In this document: positions 9,167 to 17,630 of the stretch, piece by piece
How positions within the stretch are numbered: position 1 is the stretch's first letter
Layout of the letters: each line of letters opens with the position of its first letter
Assembly (NCBI RefSeq): GCF_014638355.1
Contig: NZ_BMFK01000001.1
Span: 883,160 to 947,159, forward strand
Reading direction: 5' to 3'
DNA: 64,000 nt
Origin: Priestia taiwanensis
GTDB taxonomy: Bacteria; Bacillota; Bacilli; Bacillales; Bacillaceae_G
Position numbers and translations under genes: made by a program
Notes under the pieces: model-generated
What the model saw: the letters and a program-made list of their open reading frames with translations, nothing else
Databases searched by the model: none
Told to the model about the DNA's origin: nothing

Positions 9167-9601
9167 TTACAATGAACTAATCCAACATGCCTCTATATCT
9201 GTTTCTCGCACTTTTCTTATAAGCGTTTGTACCGCAACATCGGGCATAACGTTGTATCTTTTCAAATTCTCATCATTTGGATTTATCCAATGGAAAGCTA
9301 AATGAGCTTCTTTTAATTACTTGCAAGGAATCACTTATTACTTTTAAGACATGGGCAATTTCATAATGCCATGTGTCCTTCTGTAGTCCACTGATTTTCA
9401 ATCACACCGAGAAACTTCTCAACCAAGCAAGAGCTAGCTAACTCCTCTTCCCATTCACGAATAAGTGCATCTTCCACACGTTCACCTAGTTCAACATGTC
9501 CTCCAAGTAGAAAATAATAATGTCCTATGTAATCGACAACTAATAATTTTTCCCTCTTTTAGTAATCTACCTCTTGTAATATAGTGGAATCGTTTCTTCA
9601 T
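9167..9601 (-). pseudogene. frameshifted Nudix hydrolase
   Basis: The minus strand encodes a Nudix (MutT-like) protein broken by at least three frame changes. The start ATG (9601) with GGAGGT gives MKKRFHYITRGRLLKEGK. One frame over comes KLLVVDYIGHYYFLLGGH, then VELGERVEDALIREWEEEL, an intact Nudix box. After ..EGHMAL-stop the frame changes to HYEIAHVLKVI, and again to EAHLAFHWINPND to the stop at 9167-9169. The order of segments matches one ordinary Nudix gene, so this is decay rather than several short genes. Confidence 0.8.
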
Positions 9602-9674
9602 TTCTTCGTACCTCCGCTTTTTATTGGACTAGTATAATTCTGTAACAAAAGGTTGAATTCCGGCACATCTCCAT

Positions 9675-9708
9675 AAAAAAGCACCTCAATCTACTCAATT
9701 GAAGTGCC
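9675..9708 (-). terminator. terminator of the TIR-like gene pair
   Basis: Hairpin GCACTTCAA / TTGAGGTGC (one wobble pair) followed by TTTTTT on the minus strand, starting right at the stop codon of the 60-residue gene. Confidence 0.85.
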
Positions 9709-9709
9709 T

Positions 9710-9892
9710 TTACGCTCTACGCTCGAACGGTTCATCATATGTTGCTTTTCTTCTATAGACAACGCTGCCTACTTGCTCTTTTCCGTTTACAGATGCGACT
9801 GCTTTCTCACCGACCACGGATTCACCAAATTTCTTTAATTCTTTCTCAGAAATCATTTTCTTTACTTCTGCTAAATCAATAAACTTTGTCAT
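9710..9892 (-). CDS. small protein overlapping the TIR-like gene
   Basis: A 60-residue, charged, soluble protein of unknown family: an N-terminal helical stretch (LAEVKKMISEKELKKFGES) then a short beta-like segment (AVASVNGKEQVGSVVYRRK). Its ATG overlaps the stop of the TIR-like gene (ATGA), and its GGAGG site lies inside that gene's last codons, so the two are translationally coupled. The terminator follows immediately. A partner, regulator or inhibitor role is a guess from the context only. Confidence 0.7.
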   Translation of the reverse strand: MTKFIDLAEVKKMISEKELKKFGESVVGEKAVASVNGKEQVGSVVYRRKATYDEPFERRA

Positions 9893-10908
9893 TCCGAACC
9901 ACCTCCAAACAAATAATGAATGGTTTTAATTAACTCTTCGTTCGCAACCATTTGATACTTCGTTTCCGCTTCTGTTAGTAACGACGAACCCGAAATTGTG
10001 ATTGTTAACACTAATTCATTTTCAATAGGATAGCATATTAAATATGTTTTAAACAGATGATTTTTCGTTAAAAGAACTAATTCTTCTCCTTTTAGAAAAC
10101 TATCTACAACTAAAATCCGATCTTCTGCATCGTCCTGCTTCTCATCATTTATATGAAATGGATAAAATGTCACTGCACCAGCTTTCCCAGCTACATGTCT
10201 AAGTCCATCCCATCCTTCTCGTTTCCACACACCAACACCATCCATTTTGAACGATGGATGAATGGCATACACACTCCTTAAGGCATCTGATACATACTCA
10301 TACATTTGTGACTTATCATATTGTATGAGTTCTTTTGCTAACTTAAGCGTAAAAAGTGATACTTCATCACGTTCTTTTTGTCGTAGACGTGCTTCTTGAA
10401 GTAAGACTTCTGGATCTTGAAAACATTGTAGTTCTTTTATTTTATGTAGAATATGCTGACATGCCACACTCACTGCCGCATCATCGTTTGATGAATCTGC
10501 TTGATATGTTAAAGCATTCATTCCAAGTAAATCTGAAAGTAAATGATACTCCTGAATGTCGATATCATTACGCTTCTTCGGTACCGTATTTGGAATTAAA
10601 TAAAAAACACGATGTCGTTTTAACTTTCCCCAAAAAAGCCCCATTTCAAACAATGTATTATCTCGTGTAATTAAATACGTCTTACCTCGTATATCAATAA
10701 TATCGTCTGGTGAACATATAAATACTGCAAAATCATTTATTTCTAATTGCCGTTCCAAATCGTCCATCGTATAGTTACCAGGTGTGAAAACTCCCGCATA
10801 CCACGGATTGACTTCAGCATAATATTGCAATGATTTTTGAACAGCATTCACATAATTCATTGCCTCTCGTGACGATCCGATAAAGACTTTTGGCTTTTGT
10901 TTATTCAT
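9889..10908 (-). CDS. TIR-like nucleotide-binding domain protein with GAF-like C-terminus
   Basis: A 339-residue protein. Residues 6-150 match the TIR-like domain (Pfam PF10137 type) by eye: KVFIGSSREA at the N-terminus, NDFAVFICSPDD in the middle, then RDNTLFEMGLFWGKLKR with the conserved glutamate expected for NAD+ cleavage, and VFYLIP. This domain occurs in CBASS and Pycsar effectors. The rest, after a helical linker, looks GAF-like (VYAIHP, DGVGVWKREG, ILVVDSFLKG, YLICYPIENELVLTI). No cyclase gene is nearby, so the input signal may be sensed by the C-terminal domain itself. Start ATG with GGAGG. Confidence 0.8.
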   Translation of the reverse strand: MNKQKPKVFIGSSREAMNYVNAVQKSLQYYAEVNPWYAGVFTPGNYTMDDLERQLEINDFAVFICSPDDIIDIRGKTYLITRDNTLFEMGLFWGKLKRHRVFYLIPNTVPKKRNDIDIQEYHLLSDLLGMNALTYQADSSNDDAAVSVACQHILHKIKELQCFQDPEVLLQEARLRQKERDEVSLFTLKLAKELIQYDKSQMYEYVSDALRSVYAIHPSFKMDGVGVWKREGWDGLRHVAGKAGAVTFYPFHINDEKQDDAEDRILVVDSFLKGEELVLLTKNHLFKTYLICYPIENELVLTITISGSSLLTEAETKYQMVANEELIKTIHYLFGGGSE

Positions 10909-11177
10909 TTTGCTTCCTCCTTTCTTATTGACATTTTTCGATATTTATTCATATTCATTTTTATAAACCCCGTAATTATTGGAAGAATATACATAAGATT
11001 GGTTATTAATTCTTTATTGATTAAGAAATGTTAACGTATATCGATACTGCAAATTAAGACAAACAAAGAGCAAAAAACATTGCTGATGAATTTTTTTGGA
11101 GACTATTGGAGAGTTAATTTTTTACTCTTACATTATTCGATAAAGACATGCTAAATTCCTTTCTCCAAAAGAAGCAC
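10909..11177. other. AT-rich intergenic region upstream of the TIR-like gene
   Basis: About 270 bp between the TIR-like gene and the SMR terminator. Apart from the ribosome site of the TIR-like gene and AT-rich stretches that could hold its promoter, I see no gene, repeat or RNA structure. Confidence 0.5.
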
Positions 11178-11208
11178 AAAAAAACGAGTAGTATGAAGCT
11201 CTACTCGT
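11178..11208 (-). terminator. terminator of the SMR gene pair
   Basis: Hairpin with arms ACGAGTAG / CTACTCGT and a T7 run on the minus strand, immediately after the second SMR gene. Confidence 0.85.
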
Positions 11209-11214
11209 CATTTA

Positions 11215-11529
11215 TTACGATACAAATTTGAGACCGACTATACAAAGAATAATTCCTCCTACTAGTACTAGCTTTTTCATATTTTTTGTTTCTTTAAAAA
11301 CAAACATGCCCAATAAAACACTTCCTGCTGATCCAATCCCAGTCCATATACCATAACCGACACTAATAGGGATTTCTCGTAGCGATAAAGAAAGAAAAAG
11401 AAAACTCAATCCCATAAAAAAAACGAATCCAATTGTGCCTTTTAAATTCGTGAAACCATCGGATACTTTCAGGAAAATGACACCGCCAACTTCCATTAAT
11501 CCAGCAAACACTAAAAAGAACCAGCTCAC
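11215..11529 (-). CDS. SMR family efflux subunit (second of a pair)
   Basis: A 104-residue, four-helix small multidrug resistance protein. It shows the family pattern of an acidic residue in TM1 (FAGLMEVGGVIFLK) and the GYGIWTGIGSAG loop. The gene overlaps the upstream SMR gene by 4 bp, the arrangement of heterodimeric SMR pairs such as YkkC/YkkD or YvdR/YvdS in B. subtilis. The pump would use the proton gradient to export cationic compounds or guanidinium; the substrate is not known. Confidence 0.88.
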   Translation of the reverse strand: MSWFFLVFAGLMEVGGVIFLKVSDGFTNLKGTIGFVFFMGLSFLFLSLSLREIPISVGYGIWTGIGSAGSVLLGMFVFKETKNMKKLVLVGGIILCIVGLKFVS

Positions 11530-11873
11530 CGGATTTCACCTTCTTCATGTGGAGATTCATTTGATACTAATTTCAAGCCAATAATACAAATGATTAATAT
11601 AATCAGCAACAGGACTTTTAACACGCTCACAGAATCGCCTAAAAATATCATACCAATAACCGCTGTTCCAAATGAACCAATTCCCGTAAATACCGCATAC
11701 GCAGTTGAAACAGGCAAAAACTTTAATGATTTTGAAAAACACCAAAAGCTTAAAACCATTAATATGACAGTTATAACGGAGACAGGGAGATTTGTAAAAC
11801 CGTTAGAGAATTTCAAACCAAATGCCCAACCAATTTCAAACATACCTCCCACAATCAGAAACACCCATGCCAT
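11526..11873 (-). CDS. SMR family efflux subunit (first of a pair)
   Basis: A 115-residue SMR protein with four membrane helices, the TM1 glutamate in GGMFEIGWAFGLK and the TAYAVFTGIGSFG signature. Its short charged C-terminal tail ends inside the start of the second subunit (4-bp overlap), so the two are translationally coupled and probably form a heterodimer. The roughly 250-bp upstream region does not show the conserved blocks of a guanidine riboswitch that I could recognise. Confidence 0.88.
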   Translation of the reverse strand: MAWVFLIVGGMFEIGWAFGLKFSNGFTNLPVSVITVILMVLSFWCFSKSLKFLPVSTAYAVFTGIGSFGTAVIGMIFLGDSVSVLKVLLLIILIICIIGLKLVSNESPHEEGEIR

Positions 11874-12130
11874 ATGATGACACGCTCCTTTCTTATTTCT
11901 ATTTTCTACTGGAGCTAGTGTCTCATTCGTGGTAGATTTTCCAAATAACAGTCAGCTTCTGAGGCGTATCGAGAAACAAGCTTATGTACTATAGTCCATG
12001 TCGATTTGCGAGATATAAAGTGTTAGAAAATTCATTTTATAGATGCAGGATTCCACAATTACGCCTGTTAATGTGTAAATAATCCATTATTAAGAATTGT
12101 ACGTCAATGATAATTATTGCTAAGTGATTC

Positions 12131-12643
12131 TTATTTTTCAAGATCCAAAAGCAATGTCTTCATTTCTAATCCGCCACGATAGCCGGTTAATGCTCCATTC
12201 TTTCCTACTACACGATGACATGGTACAGCGATTAATACTGGATTAGCTCCAATTGCTGCGCCTACAGCTCGGGCAGCTGCTGGTTTATTTATATAACTTG
12301 CAATGTCCGAATAAGATCTAGTCTGTCCGAAAGGAATTTCACAAAGTGCGTTCCAAACTGCAAGTTGGAATGCTGTTCCATTGTAATCAATTGGAACAGT
12401 AAATGTTGTCCGTTTTCCTTCTAAATACTCGGTGATTTCAACCGCATAAGGTTCAAGCTTTTCATCATCCTCAACGAGAAGGCTTCTCGTAAAGTGTTTC
12501 TTAGCCCATTCTGACAATTCCTCGAATGGTTTATTCTGTGAACCAACAAACACAAGTCCCCGAGATGTTGCAGCAATATAAAAATTCAAATCCTTAACCT
12601 TTAGCAAAGACCAATAAAGTGATTGTTTATTCTTTGATTCCAT
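12131..12643 (-). CDS. adaB: methylated-DNA--[protein]-cysteine S-methyltransferase
   Basis: A 170-residue O6-alkylguanine-DNA alkyltransferase. The acceptor cysteine is in the diagnostic IAVPCHRVVG motif (near residue 140), and the DNA-binding helix is RAVGAAIGANP. It starts 1 bp after the stop of adaA, with its GGGGG ribosome site inside adaA, so it is the second gene of the adaAB operon. It repairs O6-methylguanine by suicide methyl transfer. Confidence 0.93.
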   Translation of the reverse strand: MESKNKQSLYWSLLKVKDLNFYIAATSRGLVFVGSQNKPFEELSEWAKKHFTRSLLVEDDEKLEPYAVEITEYLEGKRTTFTVPIDYNGTAFQLAVWNALCEIPFGQTRSYSDIASYINKPAAARAVGAAIGANPVLIAVPCHRVVGKNGALTGYRGGLEMKTLLLDLEK

Positions 12644-12644
12644 T

Positions 12645-13265
12645 TTACATTTCCCCCATTTTATTCATTTGACGAAATTGTGCAGGTGTACATCCTGTTT
12701 TCTTTTTGAACAACGTAATAAAATACGGTGTGTTAGGTATACCTGCACATGTGGCAATATCCGCAATTGCTTTATTTGTTTGAACCAAATACTCTTTAGC
12801 AGCATGTAATCTAACTTGTTGGATATATTCAACAGGCGTGATACTTTTAACCCTTTTAAATGTTCGGTGCAAATGATAAGGACTCCCGTGAGCAATATTT
12901 GCTAACACTTCTAGATCTAATTTTTCTGTAAAATTCTTATCTATATATTCAGTGATAAGATCTATCCACTCACTATCAGGTAATTTATCATTAGTAGGCT
13001 TGCAACGTTTACACGGTCGGAAATTTGCATGGAGAGCTTGGTTTGCGTTTTGAAAAATACATACATTTTCTTTTTTAGGAATGCGAGATTTACAAGACGG
13101 TTTACAGAAGATTCTTGTGGTTTTTACAGCATAGAAAAATTGATCATTGTACGATGCATCATTATCTATAATTGCTTGCCACTTTTCATCTGTCATAATT
13201 CCTATATCATTTGAAATTTCTTGATTATGACTCTCTTCATATCTATTATTGATACTGCCCGGCAT
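12645..13265 (-). CDS. adaA: Ada-type methylphosphotriester sensor / AraC regulator
   Basis: A 206-residue protein with an N-terminal Ada zinc domain (cysteines in FCKPSC and RPCKRC), whose zinc ligand accepts methyl groups from DNA phosphotriesters. The C-terminal AraC-type double HTH spans about residues 105-200 (LEVLANIAHGSPYHLHRTF, TPYFITLFKKKTGCTPAQFR). Methylation converts it into an activator of adaAB and alkA in B. subtilis, where the gene order is the same. Start ATG follows GAGAGGTG. Confidence 0.93.
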   Translation of the reverse strand: MPGSINNRYEESHNQEISNDIGIMTDEKWQAIIDNDASYNDQFFYAVKTTRIFCKPSCKSRIPKKENVCIFQNANQALHANFRPCKRCKPTNDKLPDSEWIDLITEYIDKNFTEKLDLEVLANIAHGSPYHLHRTFKRVKSITPVEYIQQVRLHAAKEYLVQTNKAIADIATCAGIPNTPYFITLFKKKTGCTPAQFRQMNKMGEM

Positions 13266-13460
13266 TTACTTCACCTCTCATCTAATCTTCTTACATTATA
13301 GCCCTTATACATTCAGAATAGATTGTTCTACAGATATAATAGCAAGATATTGAAATTATTAAAGGTTATTATGTGATAAAGTAAAATTGCAATCAACGTG
13401 AATTTTCTTATCGTTATTTGGTAAATAGTATTATGATCATAAGATGAGGAGAATGATAAA

Positions 13461-14372
13461 GTGATATGGCATGAAGTCAATGATGTTATTGTAATTACAT
13501 TACCTGAAGGTTTTGATATGAATGCAAACCTAGGCTATCTATCAAGGGAAAAAAATGAATGTATGTATGAAATAGAGAGCGATATCATTACAAAAGTTAT
13601 AACCCTTGGGGGAATTCGGTCCTTAGTACAAATAAGCGTAATCAGTAATAAACAAATGGTTGTTCAATTCCTAAATAATTCTAGACCTATTGAAAAGTGG
13701 CAACGAGAAGAAATTGTAACATATATTCATGAATGGTTTGATCTTGATAACGATTTAACGCCGTTTTATGAAATGGCAAAAGCAGATTCACTACTGAAAA
13801 TGCCTGCCAAAAAGTTCTATGGATTGCGAGTTATCGGTATCCCCGACTTATTTGAAGCTTTATGTTGGGGAGTTTTAGGACAACAAATTAACTTGGCCTT
13901 CGCATACTCATTAAAGAGGCAATTTGTAGAAAGGTTTGGCGATTTTATCGAATGGAATGGTAAAAAGTATTGGGTATTCCCATCGTACGAACGAATTGCA
14001 GAGTTAACACCTGCTGACCTGGCAGATATTAAAATGACGGTAAAAAAGAGTGAATATATCATTGGAATTGCCAAATTAATGGCCAGGGGAGAATTATCGA
14101 GGGGAAGATTAATGAAAATGAGCTTTAAAGATGCTGAAAAAAGCTTAATCAAAATACGAGGAATCGGTCCTTGGACAGCCAATTATGTGCTAATGCGCTG
14201 CCTTAGATTCCAGACAGCCTTTCCAATCGATGATGTGGGTCTTATTAATTCAATAAAAATAGTACATAATATGAACCGAAAGCCTACGAAAGATGAAATC
14301 TTAGAACTATCGATTCCATGGAAAAACTGGGAATCATACGCTACCTTTTATTTATGGCGTGTGCTTTACTGA
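13461..14372 (+). CDS. alkA: DNA-3-methyladenine glycosylase (AlkA-type)
   Basis: A 303-residue HhH-GPD base-excision glycosylase. The helix-hairpin-helix is IRGIGPWTANYV (near residues 235-246), followed by the catalytic aspartate in FPIDDVGL. Start is GTG at 13461, 9 nt after GAGGAG. It is transcribed divergently from adaA across 195 bp, the same arrangement as in B. subtilis, consistent with joint activation by methylated AdaA. It removes 3-methyladenine and other alkylated bases. Confidence 0.92.
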   Translation: MIWHEVNDVIVITLPEGFDMNANLGYLSREKNECMYEIESDIITKVITLGGIRSLVQISVISNKQMVVQFLNNSRPIEKWQREEIVTYIHEWFDLDNDLTPFYEMAKADSLLKMPAKKFYGLRVIGIPDLFEALCWGVLGQQINLAFAYSLKRQFVERFGDFIEWNGKKYWVFPSYERIAELTPADLADIKMTVKKSEYIIGIAKLMARGELSRGRLMKMSFKDAEKSLIKIRGIGPWTANYVLMRCLRFQTAFPIDDVGLINSIKIVHNMNRKPTKDEILELSIPWKNWESYATFYLWRVLY

Positions 14373-14398
14373 AATATTTAGAAGAGATTCAAAGAGAA

Positions 14399-14445
14399 GA
14401 AAACGTGACTTAGATATGTACCTTTCCTATCTAAGTCACGTTTTT
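14399..14445 (+). terminator. terminator of alkA
   Basis: A 16-bp stem (AACGTGACTTAGATA / TATCTAAGTCACGTT) followed by TTTTT on the plus strand, about 30 bp after the stop codon. Confidence 0.9.
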
Positions 14446-14840
14446 ACCCTATTGCAATAATCGTCTTCGTATCGACACTAAAGTACAGCGAGCTTAATAT
14501 CAAAATATTGCTATACAATTGTAAGGCAATGTAATTGCTAGAGTATTATACGGTGAAAAGCCATATGGACATCATAGTGTTACAATCGCAGGCTAAAATT
14601 CAGTTTTTGTTCCTGGAAAATATTTAACTATAAAAAACTGTACCTCAATTTGTAGTTCATATCTAACAATTGAGGTACAGTTTAGTTCTTTCAAGTAATA
14701 TTTTCTGTTTGTCCAATTCATCCTTACTTTGTTTATCAATTACCTGTACATGTTCCAATAAGCGGTTTTCTATCCTCTTCATGATTCAGCAATTAAAACC
14801 ACTCATCAGCGATATACCAATGCTTTAATAGTATCATTTG
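14446..14840. other. intergenic stretch with short coding-like remnants
   Basis: No intact gene. The plus strand at about 14528-14600 reads GNVIARVLYGEKPYGHHS, which looks like decayed coding sequence. The minus strand at 14663-14782 has a 39-codon frame (MKRIENRLLEHVQVIDKQSK..) without a ribosome site. A strong hairpin lies between them. I cannot assign either fragment. Confidence 0.4.
14634..14684. terminator. 16-bp perfect hairpin, probable bidirectional terminator
   Basis: Arms 14635-14650 (AAACTGTACCTCAATT) and 14668-14683 are exact reverse complements, with A/T runs on both sides. Confidence 0.75.
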
Positions 14841-15242
14841 TTAGAAAGAAAATCCCCATATTGGCTTTCTTTCTTCCATCAGTTGTACATCTTTTAATTC
14901 TACTTCCAACTCATATTCTGATTTATTTACGTTTCTCATACCAAGTTCATCAGCCTCTGACTTATACGTTGTTCCAATAATAATAGAACTCGTGCTCCCA
15001 TCTCCAGCAGCAATTCCAAATTCCCTTCCTTTATAAATTACATATGGAGTTATATAGTATGCTTTCTCTAAATCTTCTTTTTTTACTTTCTTTGATAAAA
15101 ATTTATTATCCAAAGGATGAGGTATAAAACCATGCTTTAGCTCAATGTAATCTCTTGATATTAAATTTACAAACTCTCCATCTTCTGAACCTAGGGAATA
15201 TTCTTTTCCTTGATATATTCCGTATTGACCACGTTTAATCAT
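14841..15242 (-). CDS. probable immunity protein of the adjacent polymorphic toxin
   Basis: A 133-residue soluble protein built from two similar units: YGIYQGKEYSLGSEDGEFVNL (start of each unit shown in part) near the N-terminus and YVIYKGREFGIAAGDGSTSS in the middle. The gene lies 18 bp after the large toxin gene with its own AAGGAGGGG site, which is the standard place for a cognate immunity gene. I infer immunity from position and size; I do not recognise the family with certainty. Confidence 0.65.
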   Translation of the reverse strand: MIKRGQYGIYQGKEYSLGSEDGEFVNLISRDYIELKHGFIPHPLDNKFLSKKVKKEDLEKAYYITPYVIYKGREFGIAAGDGSTSSIIIGTTYKSEADELGMRNVNKSEYELEVELKDVQLMEERKPIWGFSF

Positions 15243-15260
15243 TCGTTAACCCCTCCTTTT

Positions 15261-17222
15261 TTACTTTCCCATTACAGGTATAAACCTCTTTAAATCTTTA
15301 ATATATATTCCTACTAATTTTTCTATCCCATTTATTACCGTATATATTTCTGCACCATCTCTCGGCTCAAGAAATTTCCCTCTAGGTGCTTCATATTCAG
15401 GTACAACTTTACCAGTCTTTGATGCAGTAAAACCATGACCTGATTGTGGTGGCGTTATGTCTAATTTTGTATTAGTCTTATCGCCGAAATTTTCAGCATA
15501 TGGGATTTTAAATTCATCTATACTATCAGTTTTAAATCTAATTACCGCATAATCACTTGAAGATGTATAAGGTGTTCCATTGTAATCTAAACGCAAAGAA
15601 TTAAATACATCTGCTGGAGTATGTATATCTTGAACATCCTCCATTTTTGCGATACATCCACCAATAGTGTTATAAGGTTTCTCTGCCTTAAGATATCCTT
15701 CCACGCCTTCTAAAGTGATTACTTTTTGCATTAATATATCCCGAGTTGGGGATGAAACACTGTCACGTATCTTTTTAACCATCTCTATTTCTTTTGTCGT
15801 CAATTCAAAATACATCTTCTGCTGTAATTCATAGAATCTTTCTCTAGACAAGTCTACTTCATTTAAAACGCTGTCTAATTTAGAAGAAAAACCTTCCTTT
15901 CCGTAATCTGACAATTGTTCACGACTATAATTCGGGGTTATCTCTACACCATTCGGTAGCTGATACAATAAAGGTTTGGGTAATTGTTCCGCCTCATTAA
16001 CTTTTCTTAATTCACTCGTACCTTCAATCTTCTCTATTTTACTCTGAATAATTCCTTTGCTCTCTAGATGGCTTGCTTTGACTACATCTTCAACGTTTGA
16101 TCCGCCTCGGCCTAAAGCTGCTGCGCCACCTGATGCGACGTCTATACTTTGCGCTGCTAGGTTATTCATGTTATCAAGGGAACGGGCAAATGCGCCTTTG
16201 ATGGCGTAGTTCACATCATTTAATTTATCTGTTGCTTTCAATCCTTCTAGTCTGAGCTTATGGGTCCAATATGTGTTGCTATCTTTTAATGATTGTACCA
16301 CATTTTTTCCGGTATTTGGATTAAACTTAGCTAGGTTTTGGGCGATGGATTGCTTCGTTAAAGAGATGAGATCATCTGTCCCTCGGAAGGCTTGCCGCAC
16401 TCCTTTGACACCCGGAATAACGCCAAGAACACTGAATGCTCCTCGTTCTATTTGTTCGCCGGTACTTAGCTTCCTGCCTGTTCCCCAGTCCTCTCCGGTC
16501 ACAACACTTTTCACTTCAAGTCCTGTGAATACGGCAGTCGCTGCGATGGCTACTGGTGGACATACAACAGCTGCGACGATAATCCCAGCTGCGATGGCGA
16601 GGTCTCGCCACATTTCTAAGTCTTGTTGTTCTTCTTCCATTGTCTCGTATTCAAACCCTCGCATAGATGGGATAAGTTTCCGATATTCGTTGTAGTCTAA
16701 CTTTGCTTCTGGGTTGTTTCTCTTCATTTCTTCATATTGTAGGTTGAGTATTTCATCGAATGCGACGGAGTCTTTGAAAATATCATCGATGGTGATGGTG
16801 TCTTTTTGTACGCTGGATGTTTCTAGCCTTCCGTACGAATGAGCGGTTGGCATTGCTTTGTATTCTGTGGAACCAATACGGTTTTCTGTGGTGTAATTGC
16901 GGATGGAGAGGTCTCGCATCTTGCCTGCGAATTCGTCCATTTTATGATAGAATGGTTCGTCGATGTGTCTTGATACGGTTTCTCCGACACGATGACAATA
17001 GTTTACTAGTTGATCATAGTCATCAAATAGATGGTTAATCGTTGTTTTCTTACTCGTATGATGAAACGAAATACTTCGATCAGAGTCTAGTCGGTCAATT
17101 TTCCGTTCGATACTGCCTAATAGATCATCCATTTGAAGGAATGTTCGTTCTGAATCTCGTTTTAGCCTTATTATCGTTTCCTTCATCTCTTGCCACGGTC
17201 CATGCTTATAGCGCACATCCAT
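15261..17222 (-). CDS. polymorphic toxin with pre-toxin TG-like domain
   Basis: A 653-residue modular protein. The N-terminal 150 residues are coiled-coil helices of the WXG/LXG kind used by type VII-secreted effectors. About residues 208-280 hold a hydrophobic helix pair (IAAGIIVAAVVCPPVAIAA) and the pre-toxin TG pattern (TGRKLSTGEQIERGAFSVLG, VIPGVKGV). The last 150 residues (from IGGCIAKMEDVQDI, through GHGFTASKTGKVV to the end) form a compact alpha/beta domain, presumably the toxin, whose activity I do not recognise. No WXG partner gene is found upstream. Start ATG with GGAGG. Confidence 0.75.
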   Translation of the reverse strand: MDVRYKHGPWQEMKETIIRLKRDSERTFLQMDDLLGSIERKIDRLDSDRSISFHHTSKKTTINHLFDDYDQLVNYCHRVGETVSRHIDEPFYHKMDEFAGKMRDLSIRNYTTENRIGSTEYKAMPTAHSYGRLETSSVQKDTITIDDIFKDSVAFDEILNLQYEEMKRNNPEAKLDYNEYRKLIPSMRGFEYETMEEEQQDLEMWRDLAIAAGIIVAAVVCPPVAIAATAVFTGLEVKSVVTGEDWGTGRKLSTGEQIERGAFSVLGVIPGVKGVRQAFRGTDDLISLTKQSIAQNLAKFNPNTGKNVVQSLKDSNTYWTHKLRLEGLKATDKLNDVNYAIKGAFARSLDNMNNLAAQSIDVASGGAAALGRGGSNVEDVVKASHLESKGIIQSKIEKIEGTSELRKVNEAEQLPKPLLYQLPNGVEITPNYSREQLSDYGKEGFSSKLDSVLNEVDLSRERFYELQQKMYFELTTKEIEMVKKIRDSVSSPTRDILMQKVITLEGVEGYLKAEKPYNTIGGCIAKMEDVQDIHTPADVFNSLRLDYNGTPYTSSSDYAVIRFKTDSIDEFKIPYAENFGDKTNTKLDITPPQSGHGFTASKTGKVVPEYEAPRGKFLEPRDGAEIYTVINGIEKLVGIYIKDLKRFIPVMGK

Positions 17223-17598
17223 GTGAATATCTTCCTCCGTTTCGTTAAAAGAAATGATACCTATCTATTCCTTGTACTAAAATAGCCATTGTTTCAAACA
17301 ATCACTAGTAATCTTTTATTGTGCTTTTTCCTAATTAACAGATTTGATACAAACATCTATTAACTTTTGTATAAGTAAAAATTAGTTTAGCCATCTATGT
17401 ATTAAATCCCTTTTAATAGGAATAGATATATCACCATTTTACATATTATTACATTTTAAAACTAACATAGCGGAGATATAGTCGTCAATCTGTACGCAAA
17501 TAAGCCGTATTATTAAAGATAACTAAAAAAGAAAATATCATGTAAATATACATTTGTTTTCTCTTAAACTGGCAAGTTAGTAGTCCGACATTATGTAT
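17223..17598. other. intergenic region upstream of the toxin gene
   Basis: About 375 bp of AT-rich sequence holding the toxin's ribosome site and presumably its promoter. I looked for a small WXG100-like gene here and found none on either strand. Confidence 0.5.
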
Positions 17599-17629
17599 AA
17601 AAAAATGAGTAGCTAGAAGTTAGCTACTC
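17599..17629 (-). terminator. terminator of mrr
   Basis: Stem GAGTAGCTA / TAGCTACTC followed by a T-rich run on the minus strand, ending at the mrr stop codon. Confidence 0.85.
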
Positions 17630-17630
17630 G

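Noticed and set aside
9710-10908. Calling the TIR-like pair a complete CBASS or Thoeris system
   Set aside because: No nucleotide cyclase, STING-like, or ThsA-type gene is present next to it, so only a TIR-like unit can be supported.
11881-12130. Possible guanidine riboswitch upstream of the paired SMR genes
   Set aside because: Paired SMR genes are often under guanidine riboswitches, but none of the conserved blocks of the known guanidine classes could be recognised on the minus strand. An Infernal search with the Rfam guanidine models would decide.
14663-14782. 39-codon minus-strand frame MKRIENRLLEHV...
   Set aside because: Coding-like composition, but no ribosome site, the stop lies in a terminator stem and no family is recognised; reported only inside the intergenic entry.
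16273-16695. 140-codon plus-strand frame opposite the polymorphic toxin gene
   Set aside because: Antisense to a well-supported gene, low-complexity Ser/Pro/Thr composition typical of a complementary-strand shadow.
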